Source of the DNA: Dallia pectoralis
Taxonomy: Eukaryota; Chordata; Actinopteri; Esociformes; Umbridae
Length of the DNA stretch: 64,000 nucleotides
NCBI GenBank assembly: GCA_029465975.1
Contig: CM055754.1
Location: 559,421 to 623,420, forward strand
Direction of reading: 5' to 3'
Positions 1 through 14,400 of the stretch are shown one piece after another. Under the pieces are notes generated by a model, which worked only from the letters and a program-made list of their open reading frames with translations, made no database searches and was not told where the DNA came from. Both the position numbers and the translations under genes were made by a program. Each line of letters starts with the position of its first letter. Position 1 is the first letter of the stretch.

Positions 1-860
1 TCCTAGCACACAGACTCCTAGCACACAGACTCCTAGCACACAGACTCCTAGCACACAGACTCCTAGCACACATACTCCTAGCACACATACTCCTAGCACA
101 CAGACTCCTAACACACAGACTCCTAGCACACAGACTCCTAGCACACAGACTCCTAGCACACAGACTCCTAGCACACAGACTCCTAACACACAGACTCCTA
201 GCACACAGACTCCTAGCACACAGACTCCTAGCACACAGACTCCTAGCACACAGACTCCTAGCACACAGACTCCTAGCACACAGACTCCTAGCACACAGAC
301 TCCTAGCACACAGACTCCTAGCACACAGACTCCTAACACACAGACTCCTAACACACAGACTCCTAACACACAGACTCCTAGCACACAGACTCCTAGCACA
401 CAGACTCCTAGCACACAGACTCCTAACACACAGACTCCTAGCACACAGACTCCTAACACACAGACTCCTAGCACACAGACTCCTAACACACAGACTCCTA
501 ACACACAGACTCCTAACACACAGACTCCTAGCACACAGACTCCTAACACACAGACTCCTAACACACAGACTCCTAGCACACAGACTCCTAGCACACAGAC
601 TCCTAGCACACAGACTCCTAGCACACAGACTCCTAGCACACATACTTCTAGCACACAGACTCCTAACACAGAGACTCCTAGCACACAGACTCCTAGCACA
701 CAGACTCCTAGCACACAGACTCCTAGCACACAGACTCCTAGCACACATACTTCTAGCACACAGACTCCTAACACAGAGACTCCTAGCACACAGACTCCTA
801 GCACACAGACTCCTAGCACACAGACTCCTAGCACACAGACTCCTAGCACACAGACTCCTA
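1..860. repeat. 15-bp minisatellite, about 57 copies
   Basis: The unit TCCTAGCACACAGAC repeats head to tail from the first base, so the array continues outside the window. Variants swap TAGC for TAAC or CAGAC for CATAC. It lies in the kif26a intron upstream of the first exon seen here. No function is visible. Confidence 0.97.
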
Positions 861-903
861 GTACTGTAGCCCATCTGATTCTGACAAATCTAGGAGACCG
901 AAA

Positions 904-960
904 GTGTGTGTGTGTGTGTGTGTGTGTCTGTGTCTGTCTGTCTGTCTGCCTGTCTGTCTG
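904..960. repeat. (TG)n with a TCTG-rich tail
   Basis: A simple-sequence tract of TG dinucleotides runs into TCTG tetranucleotides. It is intronic. Confidence 0.9.
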
Positions 961-1139
961 TACATTTCAGTCTGCACATGTATGGTAGTCTGCATTATAA
1001 ATTCATGGATCAAGAAAGGCCCCCTCTCTAACACACACACACACAAACACACACACAGGATTGCTGAGTTTCTTTTTCCCCATCTTGAATTCATCTATTC
1101 CATCTGGTTTTCTCCCTCACTCTCTGTCCTCACACGGTA

Positions 1140-1280
<141 letters not shown>

Positions 1281-1809
1281 CTCACACAGTATCACACACG
1301 CTGGTCCCAGGGGAGAACCATCTCTCCTAACCCTCTTGGATGCAATAATTATTCCATCAGCCAGCAGTTGTGTTACCTGATTGTGCTCTAGGGTTGTCAC
1401 AGCAGGGGGTGTGATGTGCGGTGGTGGGGTGGGGGGTCCGGGGGTGGGGGGTAACAGTAAAGGCGTGGTGGGTTTGGCACCAGACTAATGGACTCAGGCT
1501 GCAGGTCTCTATCTTTCTTTCCCTTTTCACTCTTTACTTTGTCACTCATCTACTCTTTTAATCTTTCGTTCTCTGTATATCTTTCTCTTGCTGTAATTCT
1601 CCACTCTCCATTTTTCTCTCTTCATATCTCTCATCGTCATCTTATGTCTCTCTCTTCCTCCCCCTCGTTGACAACCAGTGTTCTTGTCTTTTAATTCTGA
1701 CTGAAAAACGTTCAGTGCATTTTAATTTCCTGAGGGTCTTTCTTCACTCTGACCTTGACTTCTAAGGAGTGTGGTGCTCACGGATCCAGTGTGGCTAACT
1801 GCTAAAGAC

Positions 1810-4345
1810 CTCCAGATACAGACCCAATATAGACCTGATACAGACCAGATACAGACCTGATACAGACCTGATACAGACCTGCTAAAGACCTGATACAGAC
1901 CAGATACAGACCAGATACAGACCTGATACAGACCAGATACAGACCTGATACAGACCTGATACAGACCTGCTAAAGACCTGATACAGACCAGATACAGACC
2001 TGATACAGACCTGATACAGACCTGCTAAAGACCTGATACAGACCCAATACAGACCCAATATAGACCTGATACAGACCCAATATAGACCTGATACAGACCA
2101 GATACAGACCTGATACAGACCAGATACAGACCTGATACAGACCTGATACAGACCTGCTAAAGACCTGATACAGACCCAATACAGACCTGCTAAAGACCTG
2201 ATACAGACCCAATATAGACCTGATACAGACCAGATACAGACCTGATACAGACCTGATACAGACCTGCTAAAGACCTGATACAGACCCAATACAGGCCCAA
2301 TATAGACCTGATACAGACCCAATATAGACCTGATACAGACCAGATACAGACCTGATACAGACCAGATACAGACCTGATACAGACCTGATACAGACCTGCT
2401 AAAGACCTGATACAGACCCAATACAGACCTGCTAAAGACCTGATACAGACCAGATACAGACCAGATACAGACCTGATACAGACCAGATACAGACCTGATA
2501 CAGACCTGATACAGACCTGCTAAAGACCTGATACAGACCCAATACAGACCTGCTAAAGGCCTGATACAGACCAGATACAGACCAGATACAGACCTGATAC
2601 AGACCTGATACAGACCTGCTAAAGACCTGATACAGACCCAATACAGACCTGCTAAAGACCTGATACAGACCAGATACAGACCAGATACAGACCTGATACA
2701 GACCAGATACAGACCTGATACAGACCTGATACAGACCTGCTAAAGACCTGATACAGACCCAATACAGACCTGCTAAAGACCTGATACAGACCAGATACAG
2801 ACCAGATGCAGACCCAATACAGACCAGATGCAGACCCGCTACAGACCCAATACAGACCAGATGCAGACCCGCTACAGACCAGATGCAGACCAGATGCAGA
2901 CCCAATACAGACCAGATGCAGACCAGATGCAGACCCAATACAGACCAGATGCAGACCCAATACAGACCTGATACAGACCCGCTACAGACCAGATACAGAC
3001 CAGATGCAGACCCAATACAGACCAGATGCAGACCCAATACAGACCAGATGCAGACCCGCTACAGACCCAATACAGACCAGATGCAGACCCGCTACAGACC
3101 AGATGCAGACCAGATGCAGACCTGCTACAGACCCAATACAGACCAGATGCAGACCCGCTACAGACCAGATGCAGACCAGATGCAGACCTGCTACAGACCC
3201 AATACAGACCAGATGCAGACCCGCTACAGACCTGATACAGACCCAATACAGACCAGATACAGACCCGCTACAGACCTTATACAGACCCGCTACAGACCCA
3301 ATACAGACCAGATGCAGACCAGATGCAGACCCGCTACAGACCCAATACAGACCAGATGCAGACCAGATGCAGACCAGATGCAGACCTGCTACAGACCCGC
3401 TACAGACCTGCTAAAGACCTGATACAGACCTGCTACAGACCCAATACAGACCAGATGCAGACCTGCTACAGACCCGCTACAGACCTGATACAGACCAGAT
3501 GCAGACCCGCTACAGACCCAATACAGACCAGATGCAGACCAGATGCAGACCTGCTACAGACCCAATACAGACCAGATGCAGACCCGCTACAGACCTGCTA
3601 AAGACCTGATACAGACCTGCTACAGACCCGCTACAGACCCGCTACAGACCTGCTAAAGACCTGATACAGACCTGCTACAGACCCGCTACAGACCTGCTAA
3701 AGACCTGATACAGACCTGCTACAGACCCGCTAAAGACCTGATACAGACCTGCTACAGACCCAATACAGACCAGATGCAGACCCACTACAGACCTGCTAAA
3801 GACCTGATACAGACCTGCTACAGACCCGCTACAGACCCGCTACAAACCCGCTACAGACCTGCTAAAGACCTGATACAGACCTGCTACAGACCCGCTACAG
3901 ACCCGCTAAAGACCCGATACAGACCTGCTACAGACCCAATACAGACCAGATGCAGACCCGCTACAGACCCGCTACAGACCCGCTAAAGACCTGATACAGA
4001 CCTGCTACAGACCTGCTACAGACCCGTTACAGACCCGCTACAGACCCGTTACAGACCCGCTACAGACCTGCTACAGACCCGTTACAGACCCGCTACAGAC
4101 CTGCTACAGACCCGTTACAGACCCGCTACAGACCCGCTACAGACCCGCTACAGACCCGCTACAGACCTGCTACAGACCCGTTACAGACCCGCTACAGACC
4201 CGCTACAGACCCGCTACAGACCTGCTACAGACCTGCTACAGACCAGATACAGACCCGCTACAGACCAGATACAGACCCGTTACAGACCTGATACAGACCT
4301 GCTACAGACCCGTTACAGACCCGCTACAGACCTGCTACAGACTAC
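1810..4345. repeat. 11-bp minisatellite, about 230 copies, several sub-families
   Basis: Units are variants of ACAGACCTGAT, such as ACAGACCCAAT, ACAGACCAGAT, ACAGACCCGCT and AAAGACCTGCT. Composition drifts along the array: CTGATAC units dominate the left, CAGATGC units the middle and CCGCTAC units the right. Several units recur together as higher-order blocks. Open frames in this stretch on both strands follow from the absence of stop codons in the units. Confidence 0.96.
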
Positions 4346-5415
4346 AGTACAGCTGGCAGGTTTGCAGTCAGACTCAGAAGAGAGATATTGGGTCTTGAGA
4401 GCCACATGAGTAAAAAGCAATTGGCCCATTCAGCGCTGAAAATGCATGATGATGATGAATTTGTTTAGCGTCTTATCACAGCGACAAAACGTTTCTGAGA
4501 GCTGTGCAAAATGCCAGTACATCTGAACTGCTTCTATAAACGTAACACAAGGTGCAACCAGCTAACAGAACCAGTAGAGATCTACCTACTATTACTTAAT
4601 ATCCTCACTAAGGGTGTCTGTCAGGGGACTCAGTAAACCAGATCCAGGGATCAGTAATGACGTCCACAGGGCCTGATGAGGACTCCTAACAAGCTAAGAT
4701 ACCTGATTACTGAAAAAGAATAACAAAACATCTGTGTTCAAAATCACTTAAATGGTATAATGGCTCTGGACGTTTCCCATGACAGTACCAGCCATCCTTT
4801 AATCTAATGTTCTGACAAGTGTGTTGTGTTTGACAACAATAAATGGATCTATTTAGTGTACCTTAGCACCATGACAACCACCATCTGGCTTAACAACAAC
4901 ACAGGTGTCATGGCAGCTCGTCTTCTGAAGACACTTCCAAAGGCCTGCTTAAAGATTTTCTTTTGTTTTGTCTACTTGGCCGAACAATTGGTTTGCTGAA
5001 ATTAATGTGTTTGGGATTTCTCTAGCGGTGCTGTTCTTGAAGTGGATAACTGAAGCGTTTCACAAAACCTCTGCCAAAAAATCCGGGAGTTGAAGGAATG
5101 TTAAGTCAGGTGGATGGAGTGGAACATAACCCCCTGCGGTCCTCGTGTTTACTTTGGCACAGAGGAAAAAGCAGCTTGTTGACCTTTTGGTTCTGGTTTT
5201 AGAGCGTGGCTTCTCATCACTCAGCATGACCTCACAAATGTCAGCCATGACGGGGAAATCAATCAGCTAAAACACAATGCAGCTCTGATTGTTCTTTACC
5301 TCAATATGACAGGAAGTCACACCTGGTGGCTGGCATGAATGTTCCTGTTCCTGCCCTGGGTACAGATGGGTAAATGGTATATTATTAAAGTTGGACTTGT
5401 GTCTTCTCTTCCCAG
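4346..5415 (+). other. kif26a intron, non-repetitive part
   Basis: About 1.07 kb of unique AT-rich sequence without a recognisable exon, RNA gene or element. It ends in the pyrimidine tract and CAG at 5413-5415 that form the acceptor of the first exon in the window. Confidence 0.6.
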
Positions 5416-5608
5416 GGCAGCGCAGAAGCTCAATCTGTCTTCCAAGCGTAAGAAACCCCCACCCCTTTCCCTGCTCCACCCTGGATCCCTGGAGACCTCC
5501 GTCTACCCCACCAACTTCGGCGGCATCCTGCAGCTCTCACCACCCTCTGCCCCTCCATGCCTGCTCCGGGCAGTGTCAAAGGTCAAGGAGAATCCAGGGA
5601 TGGGAAAG
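5416..5608 (+). CDS. kif26a: kif26a exon A: linker before the motor domain
   Basis: The acceptor is TTCTCTTCCCAG at 5404-5415 and the donor AAG|GTAGGA at 5608. The first base completes a codon begun upstream. Residues 1-64 include KLNLSSKRKK, a proline-rich run, SVYPTNFGGILQLSPP and VSKVKENPGMGK, which leads straight into the first motor strand. The conserved PTNFGGILQLSPP stretch identifies it. Confidence 0.93.
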
Positions 5609-8451
5609 GTAGGAAGCAACAGGCCTTATTTACATATGCAAACCTGCACACAAACACACGCACACACATACAGGTTTAACTGACTGTTGAATTACAGGTA
5701 GTGGTTGTAGGACATGGACAGTGGTCTGGTACATTCCAGTGGTTGTAGGACATGGACAGTGGTCTGGTACATTCCAGTGGTTGTAGGACATGGACAGTGG
5801 TCAGGTACATTCCAGTGATTGTAGGACATGGACAGTGGTCTGGTACATTCCAGTGGTTGTAGGACATGGACAGTGGTCTGGTACATTCCAGTGGTTGTAG
5901 GACATGGACAGTGGTCAGGTACATTCCAGTGGTTGTAGGACATGGACAGTGGTCAGGTACATTCCAGTGGTTGTAGGACATGGACAGTGGTCTGGTACAT
6001 TCCAGTGATTGTAGGACATGGACAGTGGTCTGGTACATTCCAGTGGTTGTAGGACATGGACAGTGGTCAGGTACATTCCAGTGATTGTAGGACATGGACA
6101 GTGGTCAGGTACATTCCAGTGGTTGTAGGACATGGACAGTGGTCAGGTACATTCCAGTGGTTGTAGGACATGGACAGTGGTCAGGTACATTCCAGTGGTT
6201 GTAGGACATGGACAGTGGTCAGGTACATTCCAGTGGTTGTAGGACATGGACAGTGGTCAGGTACATTCCAGTGATTGTAGGACATGGACAGTGGTCAGGT
6301 ACATTCCAGTGGTTGTAGGACATGGACAGTGGTCAGGTACATTCCAGTGATTGTAGGACATGGACAGTGGTCTGGTACATTCCAGTGGTTGTAGGACATG
6401 GACAGTGGTCAGGTACATTCCAGTGGTTGTAGGACATGGACAGTGGTATGGTACATTCCAGTGGTTGTAGGACATGGACAGTGGTCTGGTACATTCCAGT
6501 GGTTGTAGGACATGGACAGTGGTCTGGTACATTCCAGTGGTTGTAGGACATGGACAGTGGTATGGTACATTCCAGTGGTTGTAGGACATGGACAGTGGTC
6601 TGGTACATTCCAGTGGTTGTAGGACATGGACAGTGGTCAGGTACATTCCAGTGATTGTAGGACATGGACAGTGGTCTGGTACATTCCAGTGATTGTAGGA
6701 CATGGACAGTGGTCTGGTACATTCCAGTGGTTGTAGGACATGGACAGTGGTATGGTTCATTCCAGTGGTTGTAGGACATGGACAGTGGTCTGTAAATTCC
6801 ATACAGATTCAGGCAGATAAGCTGCTGGAATGTCATGAATTCACTCAGGTTGTTGTCACTGCATTCCTACCTCGGAATTTACTGCAGTTTGCAAGGGAAA
6901 GAAAACACAAAACTACAACGTAATGCAAACATAACCTCACTGTATTTCTGCTAGCTCCGTTTCTGCGTTCCACACAGCAGATGATGATGGTTGGTGGTTT
7001 GTCATTAGCATTAGCGCTGTGTAAACACACCCTTCCTCTGGGCTTTATTGGGTATTGTTTGCAGGCCTGAGACCCTGTATTTATAGAGCAGAAGAACTCC
7101 CCTAACAAGATTAGATTGCACCTGGTTGGGAAGTTGTTGGTTTCTCAGACAAATTACTGTTGCACTTTTATCCCATCTTCGGAATGTGACTTTATGAAAC
7201 AGCAACATATTATTTACAAGCTTCCTGTCCTTTTACCTGTTAGTTAGATATGTGTCTCTGCCACACACAGGGTGGTTTAGGACAGTGAACACAGAGTTTA
7301 TAACCCCAGATTTCCTCCTCATTAGCACACTGTTATGGGAAACTAAACCTCTCTCATTGTGCTTGAGACACTACTGCACTTATGTTCAGACAACCAACAA
7401 TTCACTTCTGTGAAACAATGCATGTTTGAGAAACTGCAGCCAACACCTTTTAGTTGCCAACAGTATTTTTGTAGATCTTCACTCCTTACCGCTGTGGTCA
7501 AGAAGAGAAATATCATAACCACTGAATGCTATGAGATGTTTGGATATGTTCCAGACACACATGTCCATCCACATACAGTTGATGTCAGTGCTAAACCATC
7601 TGCCAGGTGATTCATCATGTTGAGGGAAAATCCCAGCTAATGGGTTTCTTGCTAGGATCAAGATATAGAGGAGCAGGACCATTAGCTGAGGCCCCGAGGT
7701 GTTAAAATGCAGCCGCGGCTCCAGACGATCCTCCCTGGTCCCTGGTATCACATCTCTGCCAATGTAAATATAGCAGTTTGAGACATTAGTTCTTACTCCA
7801 TCGCCCGGGTTGCCGGCCAGCCAGGCTTAACAGTCTTATATGGAAGCCAAGTTTAAATGTCATAGCAAATGTAATGTGCTCAACATGTGTACACGTCAGT
7901 CAACATAACGGCCCCCGCGGAGCACAAAGCCAGTCTGCCCTCGGCTGCTGAAATGCCAGCGAGGAATTCCCACTGGGATCACTGGGATGAGATGGGAAAG
8001 CCTTCACACATTGTTTTTATTACTGGAGACTTCATTTGTGGTTATATTTATAAAGAAGCCAGGATAAGAATGGACACACACACACACACACACACACTGT
8101 TTTGTCTCCTAAACATTTTCAGGTTTAGCGTTGCAGTGTGACCTCTATGTGACCTCTATGTTTTCTTACATGTCTGTCCTTTGCTCTTCTTTCTTCGTCT
8201 CCTGTTTTGCAGGTGAAAGTGATGATGCGTATCTGTCCTTCCTTGGAGGCTCCTGATTCGTCAGAGTCCATGTCCTTCATGAAGGTCGACCCCAGGAAGA
8301 AGCAGTTGACCCTATATGACCCCTCAGTAAATGAGCGCGCCAACTCCGGGCACAGAAGAGCCACTGTGGCCGTCCCAAAGATCTTTGCTTTTGACGCCGT
8401 GTTTACTCAGGATGCCTCTCAAGTAAAGACCAAGTGTTACGTGTCTATGTG

Positions 8452-8489
<38 letters not shown>

Positions 8490-11400
8490 GAGGCCTTGTT
8501 TCAAGGGCAGTAAGACCTCTTTATACTGGATTGGTGCAGTCCAGGGGCTTATTAGCAAAGATGCCTGTCTTGGGTCAGGACATTCTTCACAGTATGGGCC
8601 TCAGCAGCTGGCCCTTTTAAGTCTGAGGAATGAATTGAATTCAGTTCCCTTATGTGTAACCTCTGAGTCCGGTTATATCTCACCTCTCCCATTCCAGAAC
8701 TAAAGGTCTAGTTGAGCCTGCCCAAATTAAGATCAAAGAAAAAGGACAGAGGACATGCTAACTTGACTGTGATTAAGTAAAAGCTACACACCAATGCTGC
8801 ATATAGGTTGGTTTATAGAATTCTCTCACCAAAACCATTAAAAGGTAATTGATTGTTTGCAACAATCTGAGGTGATTAAAGATCAGATGAAGTGAGTCTG
8901 AAAGCACCAAGCTGCTAAGTGTTTACAAAAAAGGGAAAATAGACCAAGCTACTTGAAGACTTACAGCCGCGCTTTTGTTCCAGTTGAGTCGACAAAGTGA
9001 GGCTGCTAGATTGTTCCGCTGGGACGCCTCTGTTTGTGGATAACTGTAACAGCAAGCTGTTCCACAGTAAGAGGCCTGTTTGCTGTGTGATATATGGGAG
9101 GACATATCTGTCTGCCGCAGAAACCTTTCCCCAGTGGAGCTGTGATGGTGAAACCCATTGTAAAGATGAGCCATGAACCTGTTGTCTGTTCCTTCTAAAT
9201 ATGTCATCATGTCTTAATGGTGTTCTGTGCACGTTTGATGGCTTTATACAGGTATTTCAGATGAATGGGGTTTGTTTAGGTGTATTAGATAATGAGTTGA
9301 TATTTGAAGAGCAGAGTAATCTCTCTAAACATGCTCTTTTCTTCTTCTCTCTGTCTCTTTCTCCATTTAGGCAGAAGTTTGTTCAGGGACGGTTGCTGAG
9401 GTCCTCCAGTCGGTAGTAAACGGTGCGGACGGCTGCATCTTCTGCTTCGGCCATGTCAAGCTGGGTATGTAACCCTGTCTTCTCACTTGATGTCTGTCAA
9501 ACGCCTTTGTTTGACAAAGAAAACTCTCCCTTTATCAGCCCGGTTTGATGTCCACTTTCACAAATGGATTAGTGGTGCACTGGTGTGAGCTGAAGTGAGG
9601 AGAAGACAGTTGTGAAAGAATATGGTCGGGTTGGAGTGTGGAGACTCCTATAGGGGCGCCTGTTAAAGCCATTGTAACTGGTCCATATTTCTATCTAGTC
9701 TGTAAGGCTTTCATTTCTCAGAACAGGCCTTTTTCTCCACTGTGCTCATCTCCTGCGAATGCTCTTTGACAAATTTGAGATAATCCTTCCATACATTTCT
9801 AGAGATAACACTCTAGACTCCTAATCAACAGTTGTAAAGCATTTTGACCTCTGTTTGACCTCTGTTTGACCTCCGCTCTAACCCTTCCACTGATTCCATA
9901 AACATGGACATATTAGTGTCTCCATCCCTCGTTCTTCACTGTTTTCCTCCTCTCCTCCAGGTAAGACCTACACCATGATTGGTAAAGATGGCTCCACCCA
10001 GAACTTGGGCATTGTGCCCTGTGCCATCTCCTGGCTCTACAAGCTCATCAACGAACGCAAGGAGAAGACGGGCACACGCTTCTCAGTCCGTGTATCGGCT
10101 GTGGAGATCTGTGGGAAGGATGAGGAGCTGAAAGATCTCCTGTCTGAGGTGTCCACTGGAAGCCTGCAAGATGGACAGTCCCCTGGAGTGTATCTGCGAG
10201 AGGATCCAATCTGTGGAACACAGGTAACAGAAGGAGGTTCCCAGATGGTTGCTGGTTGTCCTCATCATTGTCCTTTATATTTCTCTCTCTTTCTGTCAGG
10301 TTTTATTTCATTATGGGTATTGAACTAATTCTTACTACAACATTTCTCTGTCTACCTGAACACATTTGTGCCTTTGCATCGTTATTTCTTTCATCTGTCT
10401 GGTTTTATCCGCCATCTCTGCAACCTCTGACCTGATTTCAATAAGCCCTGTTCTCCATTTTCCCGTCCACAATATGGACGTCTCTATAACCCTAACCCAT
10501 TGACTCCCATGTCACATGGATCAGCATCTATTACTCCACACTACAGGCCTCACCCTCTGCTGCACCCTGGGACCAGTTGTGTGGGGGGGGGGGGTGGTTA
10601 AAGAGGCTGACAGGTGTTGCCGTCAGATGTTGGGCTTTTTTGGGTTGTGTGGACCGTGACTTCAAAGGCCTGGAGTCCTGTGAAGCTCCTCACAAGTCGT
10701 CCTGATGACTCCTGCTCCACTCAGCCATGTGGTGTGGCGCCCATACTAGATGCCCCACTCTTCCTGCTCCACTCAGCCATGTGGTGTGGCGCCCATACTA
10801 GATGCCCCACTCTTCCTGCTCCACTCAGCCATGTGGTGTGGCGCCCATACTAGATGCCCCACTCTTCCTGCTCCACTCAGCCATGTGGTGTGGCGCCCAT
10901 ACTAGATGCCCCACTCTTCCTGCTCCACTCAGCCATGTGGTGTGGCGCCCATACTAGATGCCCCACTCTTCCTGCTCCACTCAGCCATGTGGTGTGGCGC
11001 CCATACTAGATGCCCCACTCTTCCTGCTCCACTCAGCCATGTGGTGTGGCGCCCATACTAGATGCCCCACTCTTCTTGCTCCACTCAGCCTTGTGGTGTG
11101 GCGCCCATACTAGATGCCCCACTCTTCCTGCTCCACTCAGCCATGTGGTGTGGCGCCCATACTAGATGCCCCACTCTTCTTGCTCCACTCAGCCATGTGG
11201 TGTGGCGCCCATACCAGATGCCACATTCTCTCCCCTTATCCTGTACCCCCAAACCCATGTGGAGGGCAGTGCCCCCTCCATTACCTCCCCTAGCCTAACC
11301 CTAACCCTAACCCTAACCCTCTCTATGTGTGCATATCTAGTTCTCTAATTGCCCCTGAGACCCAATTTAATGGATCAGAAATGTGTGCCTGGGTCCAATT

Positions 11401-14400
11401 AACTGGCCCCTCTGTCCTCTTCCTGTCTCCAACCCTATGTCGCTCTGTTCGTTCAGCTCCAGAACCAGAGTCACCTGACCCATATTTCTTCCTCTGATCG
11501 TTCAGCTCCAGAACCAGAGTCACCTGACCCATATCTGTTCCTCTGTTTGTTCAGCTCCAGAACCAGAGTGAGCTGCGTGCACCTACTGCCCAGAAGGCAG
11601 CCTTCTTCTTGGATGCGGCCATCGCTGCCCGTAGTACCAGCAGACCCGATACAGATGAAGAGGAGAGACGTAACTCTCACATGCTGTTTACACTGCACAT
11701 CTATCAGTACCGGATGGAGAAGACCGGAAAGGGAGGAAGTAAGTACGGTACTTCTGTTTTCCATTCAACAAAGGTTCGGACATGTCTTATTTTTGTGTTG
11801 GACACAACATGGGGACATAAACAGGAAAACATATTAACTGTGATTATGCCAATACTTGATTTGCTTGTAATGATCGCGTGTCTTAGCATATTAGCCACGC
11901 CCCCTATTATAGTCCGATTGAGTATTTGTGCTGTCTGAGGTAATCACCTTAGCATAGGACACGTTGAGTTAGATGGTGGATAAAATGAGAATATGTTTGA
12001 AAAGATAAAACCGTCCAGCCTCTCATTTGGAATGTGACAGGATGGTTGCATATTACCTTCTGTAAAAAAGAAACGTGTTTGCATTCATGGCACGGATTTG
12101 AAACACTCAATTTCCAAATGTTGCTGACGAGTTTAATGGTTTGGCGCTTCTGCCTCGCCTGGAACTGTAATTTTATTCTGCATTCATGTAAAACATATCA
12201 GTGTCCTACCTACCAATGTGCTTCCCTGTTGCTAGATAATATCCGGAACGATCCGGCTCCCTGTAATCGTAACATTAACTGTCCCTTGTGTTTACTACAG
12301 TGTCTGGTGGACGTAGCAGGCTGCATCTCATTGACCTGGGGAGCTGCGAGAAGGTCCTCAGTAAAAGTCGGGACGGGGGAGGCGGCTTGTGTCTGTCACT
12401 CACGGCGCTTGGCAACGTCATCATGGCTTTAGCCAACGGTGCCAAACATGTACCCTACAGGTAGGAGAGATGTCTGCCATCTGACTGCACCTGTGTAATG
12501 CAAGGAAGAAAATAATTCAAATGGCTAGTTGTGTACAAATAACGGGACTATCCATGCTGCTATGGACTTATTGATATGACTGGCTCACTCTCATTATACA
12601 TTATATATATATATATATATATTATAAGAGAGTTCAATACATTTGCAGACCAGACCAGCGTAAAGTGTGACTAACTGTTGTTAAATGAGAAGCTGCACTG
12701 TAATGATTGTTTGCTACTCGTTGGTAAATCCTGGGATATAGAGGGACTGTAACATCCTGAAGTCTCACGATCACTAATTATTTGGTGTGTGAACAAATCA
12801 TTTCCAGGGACAGCAAACTGACAATGCTGCTGAGAGAGTCGCTAGGGAATATCAACTGCAGAACCACCATGATTGCCCACATCTCGGACTCTCCTGCCAA
12901 TTACGCCGACTCCCTGAGCACCATCCAGCTGGCATCACGTATCCATCGCATGAGGAAGAAGAAATCCAAGGTCTGTGTCTGGACTTGAAGAGCTTTTATT
13001 TATATATAATACACTAGACACTATTTTGATGATGGTTAGGGTTAGGGTTATGTTTATGGTTTTAGGGTTAGGGTTAGGTTTAGGGTTAGGGTTAGGTTTA
13101 GGGTTATGGTTATGGTGCATTATCACAGTAATAATATATATTTCATGAGCTCAAGAATTGTGTAACAAGCCTTCATTAGCAGACATTGTACTGTTCAACA
13201 TTAGTATTTTTGCTTTTTAGGAAGCAGGTTCTTGATGGTGTTTGATGCCGTGTTATAACATGAATTGGGCTTCTGTTAATGTCCAGTTAGTAGTGCAATA
13301 ATTCAGAGATAGTTTTCTTGGCTGCTCAGAACTTCATCATGTAATCAATATGGTTGCCTAAGCATGTGTGTAACTCATGGCCATAGATGAGGGAAATTCA
13401 GTATGCCCCAGATAATTAGGTGGAATGACAGCATGTATTTCTTCAGCCTGGGTCTTGAGCATCATTTGAATATATTTCAGGCAGAACGATCTATGTTATT
13501 GACATTCATTTCAGTGTGTCTGTTGGTGAGCACTTTTAACCTTTAAATGTATTGACTGGCTATTTATATTTGCCTAATGATTGATTCCAGTAGGAATTTA
13601 TTATGCAATTCCAATCGCTGTACACAGAATAAAATCATGTTTTAATTAGATATTTATCTTGAATCTTGACCATTAATCTTTAACATGAATAATGCAGAAA
13701 TTTTGTGCCAAGCACATTTCCTGTTTTGCAAGTCTCTGTATGTTTCCACAGTATGCATCAAGTCTCTGTATGTTTCCACAGTATGCATCAAGTCTCTGTA
13801 TGTTTCCACAGTATGCATCAAGTCTCTGTATGTTTCCACAGTATGCATCAAGTCTCTGTATGTTTCCACAGTATGCATCAAGTCTCTGTATGTTTCCACA
13901 GTATGCATCAAGTCTCTGTATGTTTCCACAGTATGCATCAAGTCTCTGTATGTTTCCACAATATGCATCAAGTCTCTGTATGTTTCCACAGTATACATCA
14001 AGTCTCTGTATGTTTCCACAGTATGCATCCAGTTCTTCTGGAGGAGAGAGCTCCTGTGAGGAGGGGAGGATCCGTCGGCCCCCCCATTTAAGACCGTTCC
14101 ACCCCCGTACTGTGGCCCTGGACCCTGACCTGCCCAGTCTACTCAGCGACCCAGATTACTCGTCCAGCAGTGAGCAGTCCTGCGACACCGTCATCTACGT
14201 GGGGCCGGGGGGTGCAGCTATCTCTGACAGGGAGCTGAGTGACAACGAGGGCCCCCCAGCTTTCGTTCCCATAATCCCCTCTCTGAACAGGAAGCGGAGT
14301 GGGAAAGAGGGCCCCCTGGACAGAGACCACTTCTTCAAGTGCAACACCTTTGCTGAGCTGCAGGAGCGTCTGGAGTGTATCGACGGCAGTGACGAGCCTA

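Larger units (their letters stand above)
10224..11554 (+). other. kif26a intron between exons D and E
   Basis: A 1.33-kb intron. It holds a G-run at about 10581-10594, the 52-bp array at 10711-11223, a short telomere-like tract near 11296-11320, and two decoy copies of the exon E acceptor just before the exon. Confidence 0.85.

Noticed and set aside
5676..6836. Minus frames of 139-181 codons
   Set aside because: They translate the 38-bp intronic array. The unit is stop-free in all minus frames.
13692..14021. ATG at 13692 as the true start of a 1213-residue single-exon protein
   Set aside because: The conserved protein begins in upstream exons and joins at YASSSS (14022). Sequence before that is intron or acceptor repeat. 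The frame is open only because the 30-bp unit has no stop.
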